Source: Pomphorhynchus laevis (lineage: Eukaryota > Acanthocephala > Palaeacanthocephala > Echinorhynchida > Pomphorhynchidae). Taken from it: a DNA stretch of 64,000 nt. The translations under genes were made by a program, and so were the position numbers. Shown piece after piece: positions 42,650-52,452 of the stretch (position 1 is the stretch's first letter; every line of letters starts with the position of its first letter). The notes under the pieces were generated by a model. It made no database searches. It was given only the letters and a program-made list of their open reading frames with translations, and was not told the DNA's origin. Where the stretch lies: NCBI GenBank assembly GCA_012934845.2, contig WNNJ02000342.1, positions 108,639-172,638 of the forward strand. Direction: 5' to 3'.

Positions 42650-42960
42650 AACAGACTACTTTCCGACTTCATCAATGCCCCGTTGTAGCAAGCTATATCA
42701 CTGGGTGAATGAACCGCCCTCCATATTTTTAAATCATCTGCGCACAAATGCATCAGAGACTCGATGAATTCGGAGAGATCGTTGATACATACACTGAATA
42801 TCAAGTGTTCCAATATTGAACCTTAGGGCACCCCTATATTACATAACCGTGAAGAATCGAAATTATCTACATGTACATAATAACTGCCATTCCATAAAGA
42901 TGATCCTCAACAAATTCAGGTGACTCATTTAAGGTATTAATTCGTGTTGGAAAATTTTTC
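42650..42960 (-). mobile_element. CR1-like RT active-site fragment
   Basis: The minus strand reads a GVP*GSILEHLIFSV-like motif B and then LCADDLKIWRAVHS, the FADDLKIWR active-site block. It lies between the two tubulin fragments. It is heavily decayed. Confidence 0.7.
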
Positions 42961-43198
42961 TGTATTGTTTTTCAATTGTGCTACTTTACCTCTTCGATTT
43001 GTCATTCTGCCCCCCAGACAGTCGAGGTAGTTCATGACTCCAATATTCGGACAGATCACGTCGTCAATGACGACCATTTCGAGTTTGCCATGCCTGTCCT
43101 GTGACTCATGTCTCCGCAACGACCTTCGGCAAATCACTCTATACTAATCAACAAAATAATGCTTCTTTGTCACTTCTGCAATCACCAACAATTGAGGA

Positions 43199-44512
43199 GT
43201 CGTTTTGGGAAGTAATATCTGACGAACATGTTATTGACAATACTGGTCATTATGTTGAGAATAATATACTACAACTTGAACGAATTAGTGTATACTACAA
43301 CGAAGCTTAAGAGAAAAAATATGTACCCAGGGCAATTCTGGTCGATCTTGAACCTGGTACAATGGACTGCGTGAAAGCTGGCTCACAGCTGTTTCGTCCG
43401 AATAACTTTGAATTTGGGCAATCTGGTGCTGGAAACAATCGGGAAAGAGATATTACATCGAAGGTGCTGAGTTAGTTGATAGTGCAAGGGATATAATTCG
43501 AAGAGAAACTGAGCGCTGTGATTGCATACAAGGATTTCAAATAGCGCACTCTTTATGAGCAGGGACCGGAAGCGGTATGAGAACTCTGCTGATTGCCAAG
43601 ATAAAAGAAAAATATCCTGATAGAATACTGACATCGTTTTCGGTACTCCCTTAACCGAAAGTGTCCGATGTAATAGTTGAACCATATAATGCAACATTAT
43701 CTGTACACAAACTTTCGAAGATACAGACGAAACATTTTGTATTGACAATGATGCTTTGTACGATATATGCTTTAGAACATTAAAATTATCAAGTCCCGCA
43801 AACAATGATCCTAATAATCTAGTTTCAATGACAATGTCTGTAATAACGACTTTTTTACTCTTTTCCGATCAACTGAACGCTGATTTGCGAGAACTGGCCG
43901 TAAATATGGTCCCTTTCTCGAAGTTGCACTTTTTCATGCCTGGATATGCTCCATTAACAAGTGAGATCACTCAAATTTATCGAGCAATTACTGTTCCTGG
44001 GATAACTCAGCAAATTTTTGAGGCTGGAAATATGATGACGGCATGCGATCCACGTAGTGGACGGTATCTTACAGTAGCTGTAATTTTCAGAGGAAAAGTG
44101 TAAATTAAAGAGATGGACGAACAAATATTAAGAATTCAGAATAAATCTGCATCCTATTTTGTTGAATGGATTCCGAATAATGTTAAGACAGCAGCTTGTG
44201 ATATTGCCCCTAAAAATATGAAAATGTGTGCAACGTGTATAGGAAACATTACCGCCATTTAACAGCTATTTGAGCGAATACGTGATCAACCTTAAGCTAT
44301 GTTCAGACGTAAAGCCTTCCTGCATTGGTATGTGGGTGAAGAAATGTCTAAATTGAAATTTACTGAAGCAAAACACAACATGACAGATTTGATAGCGGAG
44401 GATCAACACTATCAAGATGCATCAATTTACGATAATATTGACGACGAAAAGGAATACGACGATCAACCGGATAATTATCGGTGTGCGAATTCTTATCGTT
44501 GTTCAAATGCTT
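43199..44512 (+). pseudogene. Beta-tubulin pseudogene
   Basis: Starting at [12 protein letters not shown] (about residue 20 of beta-tubulin) the order of the parent protein is kept to the acidic C-terminal tail. Landmarks: [47 protein letters not shown] (the GTP-binding GGGTGSG loop, degraded), [58 protein letters not shown] and [15 protein letters not shown]. Nonsense codons occur at 43310, about 43556, 44101 and elsewhere, with several frameshifts. No introns are visible, which suggests a processed copy or loss of introns. The first about 19 residues are missing. Strong divergence marks it as old and non-functional. Confidence 0.93.
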
Positions 44513-44619
44513 GAAATCGACTACCGTCAGAAATCGTGATGGCTACAGACGTTAAGGCATTTAAGACTGCCTTCATTTAAGACTGCCTTCACTTTAAAAA
44601 AAGTTTGAGATAAAATAAC
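44513..44619. repeat. Short duplicated hairpin sequence before the L2-like element
   Basis: CATTTAAGACTGCCTTCA is tandemly repeated (about 44560-44592), and AAGGCA...TGCCTT can pair. The end (44596-44625) nearly repeats 18774-18803. It may be the 3' end of an unrecognised small element. Confidence 0.4.
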
Positions 44620-44820
44620 ATACAATTGTAAAACAATCAAACTACAATCTTCGACGACAACCAAACGACAATCTTCGACGACAACTAACGACAACAATCC
44701 GCTTGACAATTATCGACAACCATCGACGACATCCGCTCGCTACTTACAACTAACGCGAACTACTTACAATTAACTACTTACAATTATTTAAAAATCGTAA
44801 ACTATTGCAACCTACAGTTA

Positions 44821-45960
44821 ATGGGAGCCAAGAAGAAAAATCTACCAAAAGCCAAGCGAGCAATCTCTGTTGATACCGATAAAACCGGCAAGCTCGAGAA
44901 CATACAAGTGGAATGCTCCGCTAGCGGCTGTCAAATCTGGACATCAGTAACACATAATTGTGCTTTGGGTCAGGAAACTTGTGGCGGGCCACCGTTCTAC
45001 TGCGGATTCTGTGCGGCGAAACAAATCAACTTGTTAATAAAACGATTAGAGCAATTGGAAATGGCATCGCAGCATGATCGAATTTCTCAAATTTCTGACA
45101 AATCTACTGAGACAGTGAAGGAGCCGCAAATTGTATCGCAGCAAGATGGATTTTGTCAAGTTTATGATAAATCTACCGAGACAGTGACGAAGCCGCAAAT
45201 TGTTACAACTAATGTATATTCACTCCCCGACATTCCACGTCCCGTCCTTCCTGTCTCGTTTCTCAATAACTTGCATCCATCAATCAAAATCACCTCCACC
45301 AACCTCCACTATCCTTCCACTCATAACCTTTACTCACATCGCTTGCCACCCTCTTTATTATCATTATCCTCTATGTCTCCCGTCATCAAATCAAATCGCT
45401 CCAAATCATCAACTGCCAGCTCTTCTATCGTGATCTCACCTACTCACGTCAGTCGTCCTCCTTTACGGAAGCGCTTTGCTTCTCGCGATCGTTGCGTCAT
45501 TGTTACTAATATCACGCCTTCTAACTCCTTATCTTCACAAGCACGTCTGGACCACGATGTTTCCGCCTTCAGATCCATCCTCTCGTCTATTGTTCCTGCG
45601 GATAAACCATCCTTTTTCAAGGACATTTCTCCTGTCGCATTCATCCGTCTAAACAAATCTTCTCAATCTAATCCTTCCCAGCCCCCTCTCCTAAAAATTG
45701 TTTTCAAGCATCGCTCTCACGCGTCTTCGGTCCTCTCTCAACGATTCAAACTCATGTCATCTTCAACCACTCGAATTTTCCCCGATCGCGCCCCTTCCGA
45801 AATCGCTCAAATCTCTTCAGCCCGCATTGAAAAACGCCGTCGCGAGGAAAACGGCGAAACTTCACTCGTCATCCGAAACATAGACGGAAATTTTCAAATT
45901 GTCCACACCCGTCCAAAAATTCGATGGCGCTCCATCTCTCCTATGTGTCTTCTCCACTAG
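44821..45960 (+). CDS. L2-like ORF1, intact, 379 codons
   Basis: The ATG at 44821 opens MGAKKKNLPKAKRAI. Residues 32-64 form the zinc finger: C32, C37, W40, H45, C47, C61, C64 (VECSASGCQIW...FYCGFCAAK). Two copies of a QDGFCQVYDKSTETVTKPQIV-like repeat (about residues 95-135) follow. The Ser/Pro linker (VLPVSFLNNLHPSIKI) and the C-terminal domain (from RDRCVIVTNIT to TRPKIRW) are almost the same as in 7566-8591. The N-terminal 135 residues differ completely from that copy in sequence, although the finger pattern is shared. It is the only uninterrupted L2-like ORF1 in the window, presumably an RNA-binding protein. ORF2 starts within its last codons. Confidence 0.88.
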   Translation: MGAKKKNLPKAKRAISVDTDKTGKLENIQVECSASGCQIWTSVTHNCALGQETCGGPPFYCGFCAAKQINLLIKRLEQLEMASQHDRISQISDKSTETVKEPQIVSQQDGFCQVYDKSTETVTKPQIVTTNVYSLPDIPRPVLPVSFLNNLHPSIKITSTNLHYPSTHNLYSHRLPPSLLSLSSMSPVIKSNRSKSSTASSSIVISPTHVSRPPLRKRFASRDRCVIVTNITPSNSLSSQARLDHDVSAFRSILSSIVPADKPSFFKDISPVAFIRLNKSSQSNPSQPPLLKIVFKHRSHASSVLSQRFKLMSSSTTRIFPDRAPSEIAQISSARIEKRRREENGETSLVIRNIDGNFQIVHTRPKIRWRSISPMCLLH

Positions 45961-48806
45961 TCTCTTTCGCCACAGCACACGGTTTCCGCCTCGGTCTCCT
46001 CAACACTAGATCTATTCTCAATAAATCCGATCTTATCCTCAACCTATTCACCAAGCAATCCATCGATCTCTTCTGCCTCACCGAATCCTGGCACTCAGAT
46101 TCCGACGACCTTTCCATTCGCCGTCTGCTCTCTGCCGGTTGCTCCCTAGTCGAATCCGCCGGCCCCCTCAGCTCATGCCCTTCTAAATCCTCTAATCATG
46201 GCAGCATCGTCGCATTCGCGCGTCACCCAGCGTCTCTTAGCAAAATCAATCCCCCTTTCAGTCCTTGCTCTTTTGAATTGCTCACTTGTCGTTATTCTAA
46301 CCCGATCACTCTAGATCTCGCTATTGTATACCGTCCTGGTTCATCAGCTCCTACAGCCTTATTTTTTACCGAACTCGCTGACCTCATTTTCTCATTGTTC
46401 TTTGTCTTCAATCCCTTCACTCGTTCTAGGCGACTTCAATATCCGCCTAGACCGCCCCTCTTCCACAGATTCCATCCGCTTCATCAACATTCTATCCAAC
46501 TACAATTACAAACTAATCTCCACTGCCCCCACACATATACTTGGCGGGGAACTCGACATCATCGCTGTCCCCGATCATTTTGCTGCCCACACTTCACTGT
46601 CCAACTCTGATCCTGGTCTATCCGATAACTTTCTTATCACCCTTGATCTCGCTCGCAACCACACCCCTCCTCACACACCTACAATCCTACGTCGCCCTTG
46701 GAGAAATCTTGACCTCTCCCTTCTCCGCTCTGCCTTACTCAAATCGTCTCTATCATTACCCACAATAACATATTCATCTCCTCACGATCTCGCCTTTCTT
46801 TTCGACTCTGAACTCACATCCACTATCGATATTCTCTTGCCATTCAAGTCTCACCCACACCGTCGCTTGCACCGTGCCCCATGGTTTGACATCCAATGCC
46901 TACTCTCAAAGCGTCGACTCCGCCATGCTTTTCGAGTCTATCACCGCTCTCTCAGACGCGATTTCCGCTCGATCACTCCGTCTTTCCGTGATTCCTATCT
47001 TGCTCTTCGCCGGTCTCATCTCCACCTACTACGTACCAAATGCAACTTTTTCTGGCAGCATAAAATCATCACTTCATTCAAGTCTAAGACTCTCTGGCAT
47101 ACTTTTAACTCAATCCTGGCTCGTTCCTCTACGCCTTGCAACATCAATGCTAATGATTATTCGTCATTTCTCCAGACTAAAGTATCCACGTTGCTCTCTC
47201 ACACCCCGGCCTCCATCCTGTCCCACTCTGCCCAGTCTAATCTAATCCTCCCGGCACTCTTTCATCTTCTTCCAGTCTCACCTACAGAAGTATCATCTGT
47301 CCTCATGTCCTTGCCCAACAAAACCTCACCTGCCGATCCCCTGCCTACTCACATATTAAAATCTATATGCTCATCGATATCCCCATTTCTCACAACCTTG
47401 TTTAACTCGTCTATCCGCAGTCGTATATTCCCTTCACACTAGAAATCCGCAATCGTTCGTCCCCTCCTTAAGAAACAATCGCTCGACCCCTCCCTTTCTT
47501 CTAGCTATCGCCCTATTTCACTACTCCCTACTCTTTCTAAGCTCTTAGAACGCCTCATCTTAATACAGATCGACGCTTATCTCTCCTCATCTAATATGTA
47601 CCCTCCTTTCCTATCCGCTTTCTGCTCTAATCACTACACAGAAATCGCCTGAATGAAAGTTTACAACGACTTACTAATTTTTCGAGACAAGGCTCTATAT
47701 AGTGTTCTCATCTCCCTCGACCTCTCCTTCGCCTTCGACATCGTCAACCACTCCATCCTCCTTTCTCGCCTTCGTTATGATTACGGCTTTTCTTCCTCCT
47801 CCGTAGCTTGGTTCGCCTCATATCTATCCGACCGTTCCTTTCGCGTCTGTTCTAATTCATCATCCTCCCCTCCCATCCCTATTTTTCGGGGTTCCACAAG
47901 GTTCAGTCCTAGGTCCCCTGCTTTTCTCTCTTCTGCTTGGCGATCTATCTCCGTTTATCAAACCTTACACCTTTAAGGTCATGCAATACGCCGATGACAT
48001 TCTAATCTATGCTCATGAACCCGCACATCGCATACACGATATCGGCATTTCTGCCTCCAACTGTCTTTCTTCTATCTACAAACGTCTCTTCAATCTCCAT
48101 CTCGTTCTAAACCCCGAAAAGTCCAAAATAATGTGGACCCTCCCACGTAAGCCAAACATATCTACTCCCACTGATATTTTGCCTCATCGATCATCCCCAT
48201 AGTCCACAATCTCACTTTCTTATGCTTCCATTTCGATGATCACCTTTCCCTTAAACCCTTCGTCTGTGACAAGGTCCGCTCATCTAACTTAATTCTCTGT
48301 GACATCCGCCGTATCCGCCCCCTTATCGACTTCCGTTCTTGTATGTCTCTTCTTTCTTCGCTTCTTTTCCCTAAAATCGATTGCTGCCTGAGCCTTTTCG
48401 CCAATTCTCTAATAATCCATAATCCTACTCCTACAACGAATAATCAACACCGCCGTCCGAGTGCTCTTCCGTCTCCGTCGCTTCGACCACACATCCACAT
48501 ATTTCGCCCAACTCTCCTGGCCCACCATCCACATCCGCATCAAACTCCGCCTTCTTCTCGTTACTTTTTGTCTCATCGCTGTCGGCTCCCCATCGTTCAT
48601 CAACCTTTTTTTCTTAGACGATACTCGCCCCACCTCGCTATCGCTTCGTTCCTGTCATACCTTCTTACTCCACGTTCCACTACGGTCTCCGATCCTTCCT
48701 CGTCGCCGCCTCACTCGCCTGGAATCAAATCCCTCTCGACGTCCGCCGCGCCTCCTCCTTTATCCCATTCAAACACCTCCTCCGTTTACACCTTCTCGAC
48801 ACCTGA
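45924..48806 (+). pseudogene. L2-like ORF2, broken
   Basis: The start at 45924 overlaps ORF1 by 37 bases. An extra base near 46385 (CTCATTTTC against CTCCTTTC in the sister copy) shifts the frame after the endonuclease beginning. The second frame holds LGDFNIRLD and LSDNFLI (His of SDH changed to Asn), up to a TAG at 47440-47442 that replaces a Trp codon (CACTAG against CACTGG). Further lesions are TGA at about 47650, a deletion in the GVPQGS region near 47885, and a shift after 48150. MQYADDILIYA at about 47981 is intact. The tail ends at TGA 48806. Confidence 0.82.
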
Positions 48807-48825
48807 TTCACAGTTTTGTTTTGTT

Positions 48826-48880
48826 GTGGTCATGTAAGCGTGCGCTGGCACGCATTTGCCACGTTAAAATAAATCTTTTT
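48826..48880 (+). other. L2-like 3' terminus with hairpin
   Basis: GTGG, TCATGTAA, GCGTGC-GCTG-GCACGC, ATTTG, CCACG, then TTAAAATAAATC and a T run. It is a perfect six-pair stem with GTGG/CCAC able to pair outside it. Confidence 0.85.
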
Positions 48881-49479
48881 TTTCCATAAATTGGACGATT
48901 AACGGCGGGAATAATGAAGATTACCCCTTTTATTGATATTTTTATGTTGATTTTGGTGTATGTAATGATGTTTTCTTGTGATCGAGCGAAACGCCTTTAT
49001 AGCCAATGCTTGTTTATAATAATTATTATTAGCCTTTAATTTTATACTCTGTCATTTGAGATATTTGATTTATTGTATTTGATTTATTGATTTATTTATT
49101 TACTGTATGATTATATCTCTTGAATGATAATTGTAATCAGATTAAAATCAATTATTGTAATCAGATTATTGTAATCAGATTTTTTCTTCAAATTATCAGT
49201 AGATTGTAGATATTATCTCTCTAAGTTTTTTACGTGATTTAATTTTATGTTTTTTATTTGCTTTTCCTTTTCCGAATTTGTTATCAGTTAGACTAATTTA
49301 GCAATTACACCGAAATTTTCTCCATTAAATTCAGTGACAATTGTAATCAGTTTAATAACCAATGAAAACTTTTAACTCGAAAAAAATCGCAGTTAGAAAA
49401 GTTAATAACTCGATTTTATATATTATATCTCAAAGTTTTTACGTGTATATTATATAATAATATACAATTTACAGAATTA
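48881..49479. other. AT-rich spacer with three ATTGTAATCAGATTA-like repeats
   Basis: No gene was seen. ATTGTAATCAGATT occurs three times at about 49130-49182 and a further ATTGTAATCAG at about 49340. Confidence 0.5.
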
Positions 49480-52440
49480 TTATTATATGTCGACTTCCAA
49501 CGAAGCTGGAGCTCGTAAGAAAGCATCACATCGAATAAAAAACAGAAAAAAACGTCAAAAAACATCAAGAGTTCACAAGGTCACGCTTTAGGCGTTCTTT
49601 GAATTGCACAGCAGAAGAGCTGTTGATTACACCAGGTGATAATCCATTCCATCGTTTACAGACGCGATCCATCACTGTCGTGCAATTTGTTCGATGCTTT
49701 GAGCGATGCTTCAAACATAGCTCGTATCCACGTAACATTGAGGATTCACGAAGACAGAACAGCTGCTTACACGGATGGTTAGGCACGCGCAGCGACATCC
49801 ACACTAGTGTAAGATCTGCAATCAACAGATCGCATTCAATAGATCTTATACCCAACGTCTCTAGTCTAACTGGATAAGGAATGGAGCGAGTTGCCGGAAC
49901 CAAGTGCGTGGCTCTTCTCAAAATGTTGTCGAATTCACTCAATTCTGATTTCAGTTGAGGGTGTGTCGCGTGAGATGCATAGAGCATACGTGATTTTAAG
50001 AGACTCGAATATACAATGCGTAAAGCCTTTGGCTCAAGTCGTCTAACGTTTCGATGAAGAAATCCTAAAATTCTACGGTATTTTGCAATAATCGCAGAAG
50101 AATAAAGACGAGATTTTAAATTGGAGGAGATAACAACACCTAGATCAGTAAAGTGATTTACTGATTCGATAACTGTTGAGATGAATTGATAAGAAGGGGA
50201 AGGTAATCGGGATTGACCAATTCTCATATGTCGACATTTACTAACATTGATTACTAAGCCGTGTGATGAACACCAACTACTAACTTTATCCAAATCTGAT
50301 TGTAGTAGGGGAGAGCTAGAACAACCACGAAATAAAGGGCACCACAGTTTCATGTCATCGGCGTATAATAGGCACTGGCATGTAACATTTTCAGCGATTT
50401 CGTTGATGTAGATATTAAACAAAGTGGGACTAAGGATACAGCCTTTTGGAACACCTTGAGTGAGATAAAACCATCAGAAAGAGACTCACCAACTCGCACA
50501 GCAAAGGAACGTCTACTCAAGAATTCACGTATCCAGAGACAAACGTGCTTTGAGAATCCGTAATTTCCAAGTTTCCACAGTAAAATTGGATGAACGACCC
50601 GATCAAAAGCTTTGAACAAATCAATAAAGACGACATCAACCGGTACCTCCTGTTCGACAAAACCGGCCCAGCTTTCGCGTGCTAATGTTAGATTAGTTGA
50701 AGTGGAGTGATGTTTTCTAAACCCATGCTGTTTATTAGATAAAATATTGAATTTGTCCAAATGAGAAGATACATACCTCAGGATCAGTTTCTCCATCACC
50801 TTGCAAGCAATACACGTCAAACTTATTGGCCGATAATTTTGAGAATTTACCTTATCCCCCTTTTTGAAAACTGGAATGACTAATGCTCTCTTCCACATAT
50901 CTGGGTTAATGCCAGTTCTCGAGGACCAATAGTAAATATCAAAAAGCGGAATATATATTCGATGCAACTTTGCGTGATAATATTCTAGGAATACCATCAG
51001 GACCTGAACTATTTTTAGCCGGGAGCTTCGATAAGATATTGAGAACATCGAGCGGGTCAAAGTAGAGGTTAGAATCCTGCACTGGAGAGAAGAATTGCCT
51101 ATCGTAATGTTATACTCACTAGGGAAAATCGATTGCGAGTGAGACAAAAGTTCTTGGCAAGGATATTGGCAATGGAAAGAGGAGAAACCGATTTTCACTC
51201 ACCATCAACCAGCCAGTTGATTGACGAAGATACCCTCTTACGGTTGTCAAGTAGTTGATGTTTCTTCTGACGTTTAAGAGAAGTCACCCTGTTGCGAATG
51301 GCAGTATAAAATCTGAAGGATCCGAGTCCACGCTTAAATAGTAGGACTGCATGATCACGTTCTCTGACAGCTTGCTTCAACTCACTGTCAAACCATTAGG
51401 GTTTAGAGGATTGTGGTTTACGTGTTACGCAAGGGGAAAAGGCGTGAAGTAGATTAATCAATGTTGTGTGGAGGAACGACCAGGCCACATGAACACTGAC
51501 TGTTCTAGCACAATGCCATCTTACCAGGCTCAGCATTTCATTAATTGTATCGTAATCCGCATACATAACACAAATCGTTTTTTAAAATTGACCAGACGCG
51601 AAATATGACCAGGTAGGATGATACGTAAAGTGCAGTGATCGCTGGAGCCTAATGGCGGACCGCAACTTAATGACTCAACGACAGAATCATTGGTACATAG
51701 GCATAAATCTAGCAGAGAATGAATTTTATTACGTATACGAGTATTACAATGGACAAGCTGACAGAGTGTGATCTCATTGAATACATCAAGTAAGGCTGAT
51801 GATTCTTCATCACACCCCTGGATCGCGGTATAAGAGACCCAATCGATATTTGGAGTGTTAAGATCTCCGCAGATTAAGGTATCCACATCGCCGGAACAGT
51901 GATGTTTCAACGACTTGATGATGAGTGGTGTTTTTGATCGAGGACTACGATAAACAATACAAATGCGATAGACCTTACCTCGTTCCTCCGTCACTTCAAT
52001 CCACAAAAGCTCATTTCCATAATCGTCAGAACACGACTCCATTACGTTATAAACAAGATTGTCGCGTGTATAAGCAGCTACACCGCCACCTATAGAGATT
52101 TTTCGATCACAGCGAACTATCGTATAACCGTGAATACCGACTTAAGAATCCAGAATATTACAATTTAACCAAGTTTCAGTGAAAAACAGCATGTCGAGAT
52201 TTTCATGATGTACTATTGCTTTGATTTCATCTAACTTGTTAAACAAACTTAAAACATTTGAATAGAGTATGTAACGGCCAGCTTTGGTAGATGTACAGGG
52301 AAACTTGTGGACATTTGATTTTTGAGAATTCATACAATCAAACAACGAGGATAAATCCGGATGATTGACCGTTAGTAGCGAGTTACAGAGTCTACAGTTG
52401 AGTTGGGAATGCGTGCGACACAGAGACGTTCGATATCCTG
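49480..52440 (-). mobile_element. CR1-like retrotransposon, ORF2 nearly complete in outline
   Basis: The minus strand runs from the endonuclease N-terminus (about 52345) to the ORF2 end (stop 49565-49567), a short 3' UTR and an AATAATAAT-type end near 49480. No ORF1 was recognised. It is placed head-to-head with another CR1-like copy starting at 52441. Confidence 0.82.
49565..52345 (-). pseudogene. CR1-like ORF2: endonuclease plus RT, broken
   Basis: Endonuclease: YILYSNVLSLFNKLDEIK, FFTETWLN, stop near 52143, then RICIVYRSPRSK, LICGDLNTPNIDW and LGSSDHCTLRI. The 51380-51195 region has the basic FKRG...RNRVTSLKRQKKH linker. RT: VFKKGDKVNSQNYRPISLTC, QHGFRKHHSTSTNLTLARESW and VDVVFIDLFKAFDRVVHPIL. 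Motif B is shifted near 50440, then FNIYINEIAEN and LLYADDMKLW (YADD at about 50350). The last frame (50422-49565) is a clean 285-codon tail ending KERLKRDLVNS. Confidence 0.8.
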
Positions 52441-52452
52441 TAACGAAATGTC

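Larger units (their letters stand above)
44620..48880 (+). mobile_element. L2-like retrotransposon with chimeric ORF1
   Basis: It is full-length in outline: 5' leader of the GACAACCATC type (44630-44800), intact ORF1, damaged ORF2 and a 3' terminus with hairpin (48826-48880). The leader resembles the old copy at 4390-4620. From about 45225 on, the sequence is nearly identical to the young copy at 7226-11520. Confidence 0.88.

Noticed and set aside
43383-43805. 140-codon minus-strand ORF
   Set aside because: It is antisense to the beta-tubulin pseudogene and has no independent similarity.
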